DNA of 64,000 nt from Bombella intestini (GTDB lineage Bacteria > Pseudomonadota > Alphaproteobacteria > Acetobacterales > Acetobacteraceae): contig NZ_JATM01000001.1 in NCBI RefSeq assembly GCF_002003665.1, positions 310,001 to 374,000 on the forward strand, in the 5' to 3' direction. The notes beneath the pieces are model-generated. The model was not told the origin of the DNA, made no database searches, and worked only from the letters and a program-made list of their open reading frames with translations. Position numbers and translations under genes: made by a program. Position 1 is the first letter of the stretch. Each line of letters starts with the position of its first letter. This document shows positions 9,117 through 17,506 of the stretch, in pieces.

Positions 9117-11326
9117 GATACGATCTCCACAAAACCGGCCATGATCCGTTTCAGACCGATATTTTCAAAATTGATAGACAGACGATCTTCTTCCGCCCCA
9201 ATGACTACACCTTCACCATAACGTTTATGGCGTACTGTTGCTCCTATAGGGATAGTTGCCTGTACAGGGGAGGGCTTTATGGTGCGTTTTGCTGGGAAAG
9301 GAGCTTGACGATTAAAAAAGCTCTTTGAACCTAGAGCGTGTTCAGCTTTTGCAACATTTCTGATGATGTGGCTTTCAGGCAATTCATCAAGGAAACGGCT
9401 TGGTATAGAATCTTGCCAGTTGGCATAAAGCCTACGGTTATTCGCATACGATATAACCACTCGCTCACGAGCACGGGTCAAGCCAACATAAGCCAACCGC
9501 CTTTCTTCCTCCAAGGACTTATTTCCCCCTTCATCCAAAGAACGCTGAGAAGGGAAGAGACCTTCTTCCCAACCCGGAAGAAAAACATTCGGAAACTCTA
9601 ACCCTTTAGCAGCATGTAAAGTCATTAAACTGACCTTATTCGGGTCGTCCTGTGCATTATCGCTATCCATGACAAGGGCAATATGCTCCAGAAACGCATC
9701 CATTGTCGGAAATTCACCAAGTGCTCGAAGCAATTCCCGTATATTATCAAGGCGTCCCGCTGCCTCTACAGTTTTAGGATCATCCCGCCACATATCCAGA
9801 TAGCCGCTTTCTTCAAGCACCATATCTGTTGCAACAACATGACCCTCCTTACTGACAACCTCCCGAATCTTTACAAGAATATTCATTAGGTCTGTCAAAC
9901 TAGACGCTAACTTACTCTTCAATTCTCCCTGCTGTAACTGATGCTGAAGTGTCTGCTGAAGAGAACAGCCCATATTTTTTGCTGCCGCACGCAGACGGGT
10001 TAAAGCAACCTTGCCAAAGCCTCGTTTGGGTAGATTGACGATACGTTCAAAAGCAAGATCATCAGTAGGGTATAAGACCGCTCGCATATAAGCGATAGCG
10101 TCTCGTATTTCAGCCCGTTCGTAGAACCTTAGACCACCAATGATCTGATAAGGAATCCCCATTTTCATTAATGCATCTTCAAAGGGACGTGTCTGAAAAC
10201 CCGCGCGCATGAGAATAGCAATGGAACCGTAGGACTGACCCGCTGTGTGCAACTCTTGAATACGCCGTCCAATAACACGCGCTTCATCATCTGAATCCGG
10301 CGTATTGATCACCTCGATAGGTTCACCTTCTTCAGTCTTCAACCCAGGACGTAAGACCTTACCCAACCGACCTTCATTATGGGCAATAACCTGTGAAGCT
10401 ACACTCAGAATACGAGGCGTAGAACGGTAGTTCTGTTCCAATCGAATAACTTTTGCACCAGGGAAATCTTTTTCAAATCGCAAAATATTTGCAATATCAG
10501 CACCACGCCACGAATAGATCGATTGGTCATCATCTCCAACACAAGCGATATTCGAATCCTCTCCATCCTGCCTTTTAGCTAGCAAACGGAGCCATAAATA
10601 CTGAATAGCATTCGTATCTTGATACTCATCAACCAGAATATACCGAAAGCGCTGCTGATACTGTTCCAGTACGTCAGGATGCTGACGTAGGATAGTCATC
10701 ATATGCAACATGAGATCCCCAAAATCACATGCGTTTAGCTCTTTAAGACGGGTCTGATAGGCCACATAAATAGCCGGAGCTTGGCCATTCGCTAGTTCAG
10801 ATGTCTGTGCGGGAGTGAGGGCGTCAGGGAGTAGAGCTTGATCTTTCCATAACTGGATCTGATGCATAATCTGGGCCGGAGGGAAGCGTTTAAGATCAAG
10901 TTTCCAAGGTTCAATAACCTGCTTGAGTAGGCGGAGCTGATCATCCGTATCTAGAATGGTGAAGTTACGCTCCAGTCCGACAAGCGGTGCATGTTGCCGT
11001 AGCATACGGGCACAAAGGGAATGAAATGTGCCCAACCATAGGCTATCTATCGACCTGCCAAGGATGGCACTAATACGCTCCCTCATTTCTCTGGCAGCTT
11101 TATTGGTAAAGGTCACAGCAAGAATCTGTTCCGGCCATGCCAGTTTCTCTAACAGGATATGAGCAAACCGTGTTGTCAGAACCCTGGTCTTTCCTGTACC
11201 AGCACCAGCTAGAATCAGGAGGGGACCTTGTGTTGTTTCAACGGCAAGACGCTGCTCTTCATTCAGACCCTGCAGATAATCAGGACCTGCGGGCGGGAAG
11301 CGGGGGGAAAAAAGATCATCCATCAC
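9113..11326 (-). CDS. uvrD: UvrD/PcrA-type DNA helicase
   Basis: A superfamily 1A 3'-5' DNA helicase for repair and for clearing recombination or replication intermediates. Motifs in order: Q motif region LNEEQRLAV, Walker A AGAGTGKT (residues 40-47), motif II VDEYQDTN, motif III GDDDQSIYSWRGA, motif IV LEQNYRST, motif V TLHAAKGLEF and motif VI VGLTRARERV. The C-terminus ends in a Tudor-like domain (GATVRHKRYGEGVV), as in PcrA. 737 aa, so slightly longer than E. coli UvrD (720). UvrD and PcrA cannot be told apart by name here. First gene of the uvrD-prmA-pepP run; divergent from the RadC genes. Confidence 0.93.
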   Translation of the reverse strand: MMDDLFSPRFPPAGPDYLQGLNEEQRLAVETTQGPLLILAGAGTGKTRVLTTRFAHILLEKLAWPEQILAVTFTNKAAREMRERISAILGRSIDSLWLGTFHSLCARMLRQHAPLVGLERNFTILDTDDQLRLLKQVIEPWKLDLKRFPPAQIMHQIQLWKDQALLPDALTPAQTSELANGQAPAIYVAYQTRLKELNACDFGDLMLHMMTILRQHPDVLEQYQQRFRYILVDEYQDTNAIQYLWLRLLAKRQDGEDSNIACVGDDDQSIYSWRGADIANILRFEKDFPGAKVIRLEQNYRSTPRILSVASQVIAHNEGRLGKVLRPGLKTEEGEPIEVINTPDSDDEARVIGRRIQELHTAGQSYGSIAILMRAGFQTRPFEDALMKMGIPYQIIGGLRFYERAEIRDAIAYMRAVLYPTDDLAFERIVNLPKRGFGKVALTRLRAAAKNMGCSLQQTLQHQLQQGELKSKLASSLTDLMNILVKIREVVSKEGHVVATDMVLEESGYLDMWRDDPKTVEAAGRLDNIRELLRALGEFPTMDAFLEHIALVMDSDNAQDDPNKVSLMTLHAAKGLEFPNVFLPGWEEGLFPSQRSLDEGGNKSLEEERRLAYVGLTRARERVVISYANNRRLYANWQDSIPSRFLDELPESHIIRNVAKAEHALGSKSFFNRQAPFPAKRTIKPSPVQATIPIGATVRHKRYGEGVVIGAEEDRLSINFENIGLKRIMAGFVEIVS

Positions 11327-11380
11327 GATTATCTGGTATAATGCGGCTCATACACGCTGGCTAGGATATAACCATAGATT

Positions 11381-12046
11381 GTGAAAAAAGCAGTTTCATC
11401 CAAACAAGGACATAGAGCTAGGATGCGAGAACGTATCCTCATACACGGGGCAGAGACCCTTGCTGATTATGAGCTGTTGGAAGTGTTACTTTTTTACGCC
11501 ATACCAAGACGAGATACGAACCCGCAGGCTAAGGCATTGCTTACGGCTTTTGGATCATTAGGAAGGTTGCTGCAATCTTCTCAAGCCAAACTGAAACAGC
11601 ACGGTCTTACTGACCGTCTCATCACCCTCTTGGAGCTCCCAGTATTGGTTGCTCGTTCTCTCATGGAAAGTGATGATGACATACCACTCCAACTGGGTAA
11701 TGCCTCAGCCTTGATGAATTATCTGAAGGGCACCTTACAGAGAATGCACGAACCGAAAATCGGCCTGATCTGTCTGGATAGTAACAACAGCCTCATTACA
11801 GAAAAGCTCTTGCCTGCCAGCAGCAATTTACACAGCTCCCATCGCTTGATAGCGCAGCATCTTCTTTCTTGTCATGCCACGGCCGCTATCATCGTTTATT
11901 ACCATTCACAATCTCCAGCCACAGCGTTAGCCCCTGAAATACGTGGATTGAAGTTGGCATTGCAAACTTTGGATATCCTCGTACATGAGGGAGTCCTCAT
12001 AGGGGATGGGTGGTATGTCAGTATGAGCGAATCAGGGCTTCTATAA
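11381..12046 (+). CDS. RadC-family protein with degenerate JAMM motif
   Basis: A full-length RadC/UPF0758 protein (221 aa). The N-terminal part is well kept: GHRARMRERIL, DYELLEVLLFYAIPRRDTNPQAKALL and FGSLGRLL. The C-terminal JAB/MPN domain is recognisable but its metal site is altered. Where active members read H-N-H-P-S-G and a downstream Asp, this one has Y173-Y174-H175, and E186 stands at the Asp position. A zinc-dependent peptidase or deubiquitinase-like activity is therefore unlikely. An intact-motif RadC gene follows 33 bases later, which suggests a pseudoenzyme/enzyme pair. Despite the name, a DNA-repair role for RadC is not established. Confidence 0.85.
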   Translation: MKKAVSSKQGHRARMRERILIHGAETLADYELLEVLLFYAIPRRDTNPQAKALLTAFGSLGRLLQSSQAKLKQHGLTDRLITLLELPVLVARSLMESDDDIPLQLGNASALMNYLKGTLQRMHEPKIGLICLDSNNSLITEKLLPASSNLHSSHRLIAQHLLSCHATAAIIVYYHSQSPATALAPEIRGLKLALQTLDILVHEGVLIGDGWYVSMSESGLL

Positions 12047-12079
12047 GGAGCAAAAATAATTACAAAGCATCAATTATCC

Positions 12080-12691
12080 GTGGAAGAAATCTTCCACAGG
12101 GTTGCGTCTTTTATCGTATCTAGTGAAGAAGCACGTAAAGAATTAGCAAAACATTTACTGCTCCATCATGAATCACTAGCTGCACTTATTTTTGATCAAC
12201 CAACGGACCGAAAGAATATCGCCAAAGAGAACATATCTCTGGCCGTATTTTGTGCTGTATTGAAAGAGCTTGCCCATCGGTATGGACGTGCCCTTCTACC
12301 AGAAGGGAATTTGTTAGAACAACCGGATGTGCTGAAAGACTACTTGATGGTTCAGATGGCTCGGGAAAAGGTGGAGCAATTCCGTATCCTTTTCCTTAAC
12401 CAGAAGAACTACCTTATCCGTGATGAAGTACAGAACCATGGTACAACCAACCATGTATCAGTCTATCCACGAGAGATAGCCAAACGCTGCTTGGAGTTAA
12501 AAGCAACGGGCATCATCATAGTTCACAACCATCCATCAGGACAGGTCAACCCATCTCGCAGTGATATCATCATGACTCAAAATATTGAAAAGGCCCTAGC
12601 TGTCATAGATATCAAACTGATTGACCATTTCATCATCACAAAAAAAGCCCAAACCAGCTTTCGCCAGCTCGGGCTTTTTGATGATGATTGA
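12080..12691 (+). CDS. radC: RadC-family protein with intact JAMM motif
   Basis: A 203-residue RadC-like protein. The JAB/MPN domain is complete, with H149-N-H151-P-S-G and D162 giving the canonical H-x-H-x10-D zinc site; DEVQNHGTTNH and VYPREI precede it, and the family ending SFRQLGLF is present. The N-terminal region is short and very diverged: the usual HRERLRER and helix-hairpin-helix-like segments are not recognisable. The first GTG, at 12080, has no ribosome site, while AAGGAG at 12045-12050 is 8 bases from an in-frame ATT at 12059. The true start may be that rare codon. Its stop abuts that of purK. Confidence 0.85.
   Translation: MEEIFHRVASFIVSSEEARKELAKHLLLHHESLAALIFDQPTDRKNIAKENISLAVFCAVLKELAHRYGRALLPEGNLLEQPDVLKDYLMVQMAREKVEQFRILFLNQKNYLIRDEVQNHGTTNHVSVYPREIAKRCLELKATGIIIVHNHPSGQVNPSRSDIIMTQNIEKALAVIDIKLIDHFIITKKAQTSFRQLGLFDDD
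12642..12679 (-). terminator. Bidirectional terminator inside the radC 3' end, serving purK
   Basis: AAAAAGCCC (12642-12650) pairs with GGGCTTTTT (12671-12679). On the minus strand this lies 13 bases after the purK stop and ends in a T-run. On the plus strand it lies within the last codons of radC, which encode the conserved family ending. The sequence thus appears to serve as both code and terminator. Confidence 0.7.
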
Positions 12692-13828
12692 TCACCCCTC
12701 AAGCCTAGGTTGATAACTAGATAGAACCATGCTTCCAGGTAGCCCCCCACGAGGGAAGATTCGATTAACGTGACCCATCTTACGACCGGGACGAGCTTCT
12801 TTCTTCCCGTAAAGATGGATGGACGCATTTTCTTCCTGAAAAATCCCCGGCAACAGGGCCATATCATCCGGGCCAATCAAATTATGCATATACGCATCTG
12901 AATGACGCCGGGCAGGAGGAAGAGGAAGCCCTGTCACGGCACGAATATGCATCTCGAACTGATCTACAAGACAGGCATTCATGGTCCAATGGCCTGAATT
13001 ATGAGGCCGGGGAGCAATCTCATTGACCAGAAGGGTCCCGTTCCGATCCTCGAACAGTTCTACCCCCATAATACCGATTAGCCCGAGCTTTTCAGCTAGT
13101 TCTGTTGCTAGAGCCTGCGCCTTTTCAGCCAATGAAGGCATAATGGGCGCCGGAGCAACGGAAACACGCAAAATACCCTGTCGATGATGGTTCTCTGACA
13201 CATCGAAACAACGAATAGTCCCTTCAGCATTCCGGGCTACCATCACACTGACCTCACGAGCAAAATCAATTTTTTGCTCAGCGACCAGAGGGTAGGGGAG
13301 AGCATCCGCTTTTTCTAGAAGTGTTCTGAAAGCCTCTTCATCATCTAAGCGGAACTGGCCTTTCCCGTCATATCCAAAACGAGTGGTTTTCAGGATACAA
13401 GGGAATCCGAATGACGACAGGGAACGTAACTCATCTGGAGAGGCAACCTCCCGCCACGGTGCTACGGGCAACCCAAAAGAGCCAAGCGTTGTCTTTTCCG
13501 TTATACGATCTTGACTAATTTCCAAGATGCGTCCCGATGGATGAACCGGACAAAAACGAGCAAGATGGCTCAAACCTTCTGCACTGATATTCTCAAACTC
13601 AAAAGTGATGACATCACAGGACCGAGCGAATTTCTCCAAACAGATAGGGTCATCATAGGAGCCGATCGTCAAATAAGCGGACGTTTCTGCTGCGGGGTTA
13701 GGCTGACTATCGGAAAGGATATGAACCTTATAGCCCAACCTAGCGGCGGCAACAGCAGACATACGCCCCAGCTGTCCACCACCAACAATACCGATACAGG
13801 CGCCGGGCTTTAATGCTTCAGTCTTCAT
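12692..13828 (-). CDS. purK: N5-carboxyaminoimidazole ribonucleotide synthase PurK
   Basis: PurK makes N5-CAIR from AIR, bicarbonate and ATP, the step before PurE in purine synthesis. It is an ATP-grasp enzyme: [11 protein letters not shown] opens the N-terminal Rossmann domain, followed by ATP-binding segments ([24 protein letters not shown]) and the metal-binding end [14 protein letters not shown]. 378 aa, typical length. Its start overlaps the end of purE by 4 bp. Its TGA touches the radC stop on the opposite strand. Confidence 0.96.
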   Translation of the reverse strand: MKTEALKPGACIGIVGGGQLGRMSAVAAARLGYKVHILSDSQPNPAAETSAYLTIGSYDDPICLEKFARSCDVITFEFENISAEGLSHLARFCPVHPSGRILEISQDRITEKTTLGSFGLPVAPWREVASPDELRSLSSFGFPCILKTTRFGYDGKGQFRLDDEEAFRTLLEKADALPYPLVAEQKIDFAREVSVMVARNAEGTIRCFDVSENHHRQGILRVSVAPAPIMPSLAEKAQALATELAEKLGLIGIMGVELFEDRNGTLLVNEIAPRPHNSGHWTMNACLVDQFEMHIRAVTGLPLPPARRHSDAYMHNLIGPDDMALLPGIFQEENASIHLYGKKEARPGRKMGHVNRIFPRGGLPGSMVLSSYQPRLEG

Positions 13829-14319
13829 CCAACAGGCACCTCTGCAACAGAATGCGTCTGTTTATCTCGGAACCCTTTTAGCCGTGCGGCAAGCTCGTCA
13901 TTAGAAAGCGATAAAACGGAAGCTGCCAGCAGAGCCGCATTAATGGCCCCGGCTTTCCCAATAGCCAATGTTCCTACAGGAACGCCAGCGGGCATTTGCA
14001 CGATAGACAGCAGGCTATCCTGTCCCTTGAGCGTTCGACTTTCCACAGGGACGCCGAAAACGGGTAGGGTCGTCCATGCAGCACACATTCCCGGAAGATG
14101 TGCTGCCCCACCGGCTCCTGCGATGATAACCTTCAAGCCACGTTCACGGGCAGTTTTGGCATAATCAGCAAGACGGTCCGGGGTTCTGTGCGCAGAGACA
14201 ATCCGGGCCTCGTAGGCAATACCTAGAGCTTCCAGCTGTTCACAGCCATGTTTCATGGTCTCCCAATCGGACTGACTGCCCATGATCACACCCACTGTCG
14301 GCATCGGTGAGGCATTCAT
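13825..14319 (-). CDS. purE: N5-CAIR mutase PurE
   Basis: Class I PurE rearranges N5-CAIR to CAIR. Clear motifs are [13 protein letters not shown] (phosphate-binding loop with the catalytic Asp), SAHRTPDRL with the conserved His, [11 protein letters not shown] and [22 protein letters not shown]. 164 aa, as expected for the octameric class I form. A purine-rich ribosome site (GGAAGGAGG) lies upstream. It sits between trcR (20 bases upstream) and purK (4-bp overlap), so all three are probably cotranscribed. Confidence 0.97.
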   Translation of the reverse strand: MNASPMPTVGVIMGSQSDWETMKHGCEQLEALGIAYEARIVSAHRTPDRLADYAKTARERGLKVIIAGAGGAAHLPGMCAAWTTLPVFGVPVESRTLKGQDSLLSIVQMPAGVPVGTLAIGKAGAINAALLAASVLSLSNDELAARLKGFRDKQTHSVAEVPVG

Positions 14320-14339
14320 CGTCTTTTCTCTCCTCCTTC

Positions 14340-14951
14340 CTAGATGTTGGAATCTGTTCCATCATGGGATGAGAAGAGACTGTTTGGATCAAGGTCCTCA
14401 TGAAGGGTCTCAAGCGGCTTACCCTCACGGACGAGGCGGTCATTGGCCGCCTGTACCGCAGCATTCAGGTCTGTCTGGGTGCAAAGACCAAGGATGACCG
14501 GATCACGCGGCTTGATGTTGGGGCTATTCCAATGTTCACGATTACGAATCTTGGCGATTGTGTCTTTCGTGGTACCCAGAAGCCGAACGATCTGTGTATC
14601 ATTCAACTGAGGGAACTGCCGTAGGACAAAAGCAATCGCATCAGGACGATCATGACGCTTAGCAACAGGAGTATAGCGTGCGCCCTTAGCACGGCGTGCT
14701 ACAGGATTCGGGGTAGCGATCAGCTTAAGACGAGCGGAAGGATTGGCCTCACAGCGCTTGATCTCAACTTCGGTTAGCTGATTGTTTTTTACAGGATCAT
14801 AACCATTGATCCCACCGCCAACTTCGCCATCGGCAATAGCCTGAATCTCTAGCGGATGCATCCCGCAGAAAGTAGCGATCTGATCAAAAGTAAGGCCAGT
14901 TTTCTCAATCAGCCAGACGGCGGTCGCCTTCGGCATTAGCGGCAGGGTCAT
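14340..14951 (-). CDS. trcR: TrcR / DUF1013 family regulator
   Basis: Matches the alphaproteobacterial DUF1013 family, one member of which is known in Caulobacter as the cell-cycle regulator TrcR. The start [20 protein letters not shown] is the family N-terminus and fixes ATG 14951, although the frame extends upstream to 15011. Visible elements are [22 protein letters not shown] (a helix-turn-helix-like segment) and a second DNA-binding-like region, [17 protein letters not shown]. 203 aa, cytosolic. It heads the trcR-purE-purK run. The link to purine genes may simply be conserved order. Confidence 0.85.
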   Translation of the reverse strand: MTLPLMPKATAVWLIEKTGLTFDQIATFCGMHPLEIQAIADGEVGGGINGYDPVKNNQLTEVEIKRCEANPSARLKLIATPNPVARRAKGARYTPVAKRHDRPDAIAFVLRQFPQLNDTQIVRLLGTTKDTIAKIRNREHWNSPNIKPRDPVILGLCTQTDLNAAVQAANDRLVREGKPLETLHEDLDPNSLFSSHDGTDSNI

Positions 14952-15141
14952 GTCAACGCAGTCCTTTGCAGAGCGATAATATGGTCCGGCATCTGGCAGG
15001 GCCCGGGCCACTCTGGAAAAGAATCACCCGCCACCCTGATAAGGGGCGGTGCCTGCATAATGCACGACATTCCCGCCAAAATGCGCTAGAGAGTATGAGA
15101 GGTCAAGATACGAATGCTGCAAAAATTGAATGGATATTGCA

Positions 15142-15186
15142 GCAAAAAAAGAACCCCTCCGCTTCCTCATAAGGGAAGGGAGGGGT
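15142..15186 (-). terminator. Terminator after rpmE
   Basis: On the minus strand ACCCCTCC (15186-15179) pairs with GGAGGGGT (15160-15153), with a further CTTCC/GGAAG inner stem, and is followed by a run of seven T. It lies about 35 bases after the rpmE stop. The rest of 14952-15141 holds only the trcR 5' region; I see no gene there. Confidence 0.88.
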
Positions 15187-15220
15187 CTTGCTCCGGGTTT
15201 CCCACAGAGTGAAGTCAATT

Positions 15221-15448
15221 TTACTTCTTGATATTACCGATACCGGAGAAGCGCTTGTTGAACTTGGCAACCTGCCCCCCTGTATCCAGAATACGCTGAA
15301 CACCAGTCCAGGCCGGATGGGTCTTGGGGTCAACGTCCAGACGCAGCTTAGCGCCAGGCTCGCCGTAGCAGGAGCGGGTCTTGTACTCGCTGCCATCAGC
15401 CATCACGACTGTGATTTCGTGGTAGTCGGGGTGGATGCCGGATTTCAT
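15221..15448 (-). CDS. rpmE: 50S ribosomal protein L31
   Basis: Component of the large ribosomal subunit that bridges to the small subunit. The family signature is clear: [30 protein letters not shown] and the terminal FNKRFSGIG. 75 aa. Only one Cys is present, so this is the zinc-free form without the paired CxxC motifs, as is usual in alphaproteobacteria. The ribosome site is AGGAAA before ATG 15448. Upstream lies a leader with competing hairpins (separate entry). Confidence 0.96.
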   Translation of the reverse strand: MKSGIHPDYHEITVVMADGSEYKTRSCYGEPGAKLRLDVDPKTHPAWTGVQRILDTGGQVAKFNKRFSGIGNIKK

Positions 15449-15474
15449 AATATTTCCTGAACCTGATGAAAGAA

Positions 15475-15503
15475 GCTCCGATACCGACCGGAGCAGACGG
15501 AGC
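15475..15503 (-). promoter_or_regulatory. Candidate rpmE leader with mutually exclusive hairpins
   Basis: On the minus strand the order is GCTCCG (15503-15498), GCTCCG (15494-15489), then CGGAGC (15480-15475). Both copies of GCTCCG can pair with the single CGGAGC, so two alternative stems are possible 27-55 bases before the rpmE ATG. L31 leaders that bind L31 are known in other bacterial groups, so autogenous control is plausible. No motif here proves it. Confidence 0.4.
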
Positions 15504-15590
15504 CTTCCATAAAGGATTTAGCCCATAAAATAAAGGTTGAGTGTCATTCTTTTTGCCGATAGGGCAATTTCTGAAAAACCTCATACAGTT

Positions 15591-15617
15591 TTGCCATAAT
15601 GCGCTGTATGCTACGAT
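15591..15617 (+). promoter_or_regulatory. Possible mscL promoter
   Basis: TTGCCA (15591-15596), a 15-base spacer and TACGAT (15612-15617), about 75 bases before the mscL ATG. The match to the sigma-70 consensus is modest and the spacer short. Confidence 0.3.
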
Positions 15618-15693
15618 GAGGTAAACGCTGTACTAACCAGTGGCAGAGCATCTGCCAACAGCGTCTGTTCTCCAAATTTCAGGGAAAGGCTAT

Positions 15694-16158
15694 ATGAGCC
15701 CCATAAAGAGCCCTATTAAAGCACCTGGCTGGGTGGCTGATTTCCAGAAGTTCATCATGCGTGGCAATGTTGTGGACTTGGCCATCGGTGTGGTCGTTGG
15801 TGCTGCGTTCAGCTCCATCGTCAACAGTGCTGTCAAGGATATCTTGACCCCGATTCTAGGCCTCCTGACCGGAGGAGTGGATTTCAGCAATATCTTCATT
15901 ACCTTGAAGGGGCCGGTTAAGGATACGCTAGCAGAAGCCCAAAAGGTGGGAGCAGTGACCATCAATGTTGGTCTGTTCCTCAATGCAGTGATTCAATTCC
16001 TGATCATTGCTTTCTTTATCTTCTGGATGATGCGCCTTCTTAGTAAACTGCACCGCAAAGAAGAGGCTCAGCCTGCTGCCCCGCCTGCACCGTCCAAAGA
16101 AGAAGTGTTGCTGACCGAGATCCGCGACATTCTGGCTGCGCGTTCATCCGAAAAATGA
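15694..16158 (+). CDS. mscL: Large-conductance mechanosensitive channel MscL
   Basis: A pentameric inner-membrane channel that opens under membrane tension and releases solutes on hypo-osmotic shock. The pore helix TM1 reads [20 protein letters not shown] after the N-terminal [13 protein letters not shown]2 is around [18 protein letters not shown]; and a charged, proline-rich cytoplasmic helix ends the protein. ATG 15694 with AGGGAAAGG upstream gives 154 aa; the frame opens earlier at 15640, but that would add an untypical tail. It overlaps the next gene by 4 bp (ATGA). Confidence 0.96.
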   Translation: MSPIKSPIKAPGWVADFQKFIMRGNVVDLAIGVVVGAAFSSIVNSAVKDILTPILGLLTGGVDFSNIFITLKGPVKDTLAEAQKVGAVTINVGLFLNAVIQFLIIAFFIFWMMRLLSKLHRKEEAQPAAPPAPSKEEVLLTEIRDILAARSSEK

Positions 16159-16493
16159 TCTGTTCTCTTGTTACGAAAACATTAGGGCGGGTTTCTATGG
16201 CAGCCCTCGTCTTGGCGGGGGCTGTCTCTATCGGTCCTGCAAGGGCGGAGAGTACTGCTTTTGGCGTACCCTTATCCCCCAACGTGCATCTTTATTCGTA
16301 TTTCATCATCAACGGTATGGCTCGTGGGGCCTTTCTTCTTGGTAAGTTACACCAGAAGGATATGCCCCTGTTGATCCAGATGGATGAAACAACCCGCAAA
16401 GTAGTGCTTCGTAATCTAGACTCCCAGACGATCCGGTCAGATTTCAAAGCAGAACAGGTGCTGACCCGTTATCTTGACCTGATCTTGAAATGA
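16155..16493 (+). CDS. Small secreted protein of unknown function
   Basis: 112 residues with a classical Sec signal peptide: a basic start, a hydrophobic core ([12 protein letters not shown]) and a likely cleavage after ARA near residue 31. The mature ~80 residues show no family I recognise; they begin [34 protein letters not shown] and have no cysteine. The ATGA overlap with mscL implies translational coupling. This suggests a periplasmic or envelope protein made together with the osmotic safety valve, but no function can be assigned. Confidence 0.7.
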   Translation: MICSLVTKTLGRVSMAALVLAGAVSIGPARAESTAFGVPLSPNVHLYSYFIINGMARGAFLLGKLHQKDMPLLIQMDETTRKVVLRNLDSQTIRSDFKAEQVLTRYLDLILK

Positions 16494-16517
16494 AGGAACG
16501 TCTGGAAAAAAGGTCAT

Positions 16518-16547
16518 AAAAAAGGGGGCATCACGCCCCCTTTTTTT
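16518..16547. terminator. Bidirectional terminator between mscL operon and secF
   Basis: GGGGGC (16524-16529), loop ATCAC, GCCCCC (16535-16540), flanked by A-runs on the left and seven T on the right. It can stop transcription from both convergent units. Confidence 0.92.
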
Positions 16548-16571
16548 ATCCAACTATTGAAAAACTTCTTC

Positions 16572-17501
16572 TCATCCTTCCCGCCGCAATCTCTTCTGTC
16601 CCATTAAAAGCAGAAGCGGGGCAGCAATAAAGATAGATGATGATGTTCCTACCACGATACCGAACAGCATGACGGTAGCAAAGCCTGTCAAGGTACTGCC
16701 ACCAAACAGAGCCAAAGGCAAAGCAGCGAGAAACACTGTCATAGATGTTCCCAGTGTCCGGTTAAGCGTCTCATTGATGGAAAGGTCAAGAAGTTCCCGT
16801 AGAGGCATTGTCCGATACTTGCGGAGATTCTCACGAACACGGTCATAAACGACGACTTTATCGTTTGTGGAGTACCCAAGAATGGTAAGCAGTGCGGCTA
16901 CCATGACGAGATCAAATTCAAAACGTGTGACTATCAGAAAACCGATGGTCTTTGTTAGGTCCAGCACAAGTGTAATGACGGCACTTAGGGCAAATTCTCG
17001 TTCAAATCGAAACCAGATATAAATGAGAATCATTCCAAGACTGAATAGGAGTGCCAGAACACCATCACGGAACAGCTCAGAGGAAACGGCCCCGCCCACT
17101 GCATCGGCCCTTTGAATCTGAACACCGGGAATAGCCTGCACAATGACAGCCCGGACATGATCGACCAGTTTCTGGGTAACATGCTCATCCTCCCCACCGC
17201 GGGGGAGATTGATAGCAATTCGGACATCCTGAGGTGACCCGAAGGATTGAACAGAAGCCGCATTGATCTGACCAGCCTTCAGAACAGCCCGCATATGTGC
17301 AGGGTCTTCCGCAGTTGGAGAGTGGGTCTCTACGATAACGCCGCCACGGAAATCCAACCCAAGATTCAGGCCAGGTGCGAAAAACAACACCACCGAAGCG
17401 ATGGAAAGGAGTGCAGAAACGATCAAACCGGCATGACGGCCACGCATGAAGCGGATCTGTCGGTCATCACGTACGAAACGGAGAAGAGGGCGAGAAAACA
17501 T
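16572..17501 (-). CDS. secF: Protein translocase subunit SecF
   Basis: Works with SecD to drive late export through SecYEG using the proton motive force. It is a six-TM protein of the RND superfamily: TM1 near residues 27-47, a periplasmic domain beginning GLDFRGGVIVETHSP, then five TM helices with GYSTNDKVVVYDRVREN and the conserved NETLNRTLGTSMTVFLA. 309 aa, typical. It follows secD by five bases and ends at a strong terminator, so the unit is secD-secF. yajC is not next to it. Confidence 0.97.
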   Translation of the reverse strand: MFSRPLLRFVRDDRQIRFMRGRHAGLIVSALLSIASVVLFFAPGLNLGLDFRGGVIVETHSPTAEDPAHMRAVLKAGQINAASVQSFGSPQDVRIAINLPRGGEDEHVTQKLVDHVRAVIVQAIPGVQIQRADAVGGAVSSELFRDGVLALLFSLGMILIYIWFRFEREFALSAVITLVLDLTKTIGFLIVTRFEFDLVMVAALLTILGYSTNDKVVVYDRVRENLRKYRTMPLRELLDLSINETLNRTLGTSMTVFLAALPLALFGGSTLTGFATVMLFGIVVGTSSSIFIAAPLLLLMGQKRLRREG

Positions 17502-17506
17502 GGCGA

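Noticed and set aside
15024-15218. Minus-strand open frame of 64 codons between trcR and rpmE
   Set aside because: It runs through the rpmE terminator and has no family resemblance or ribosome site.
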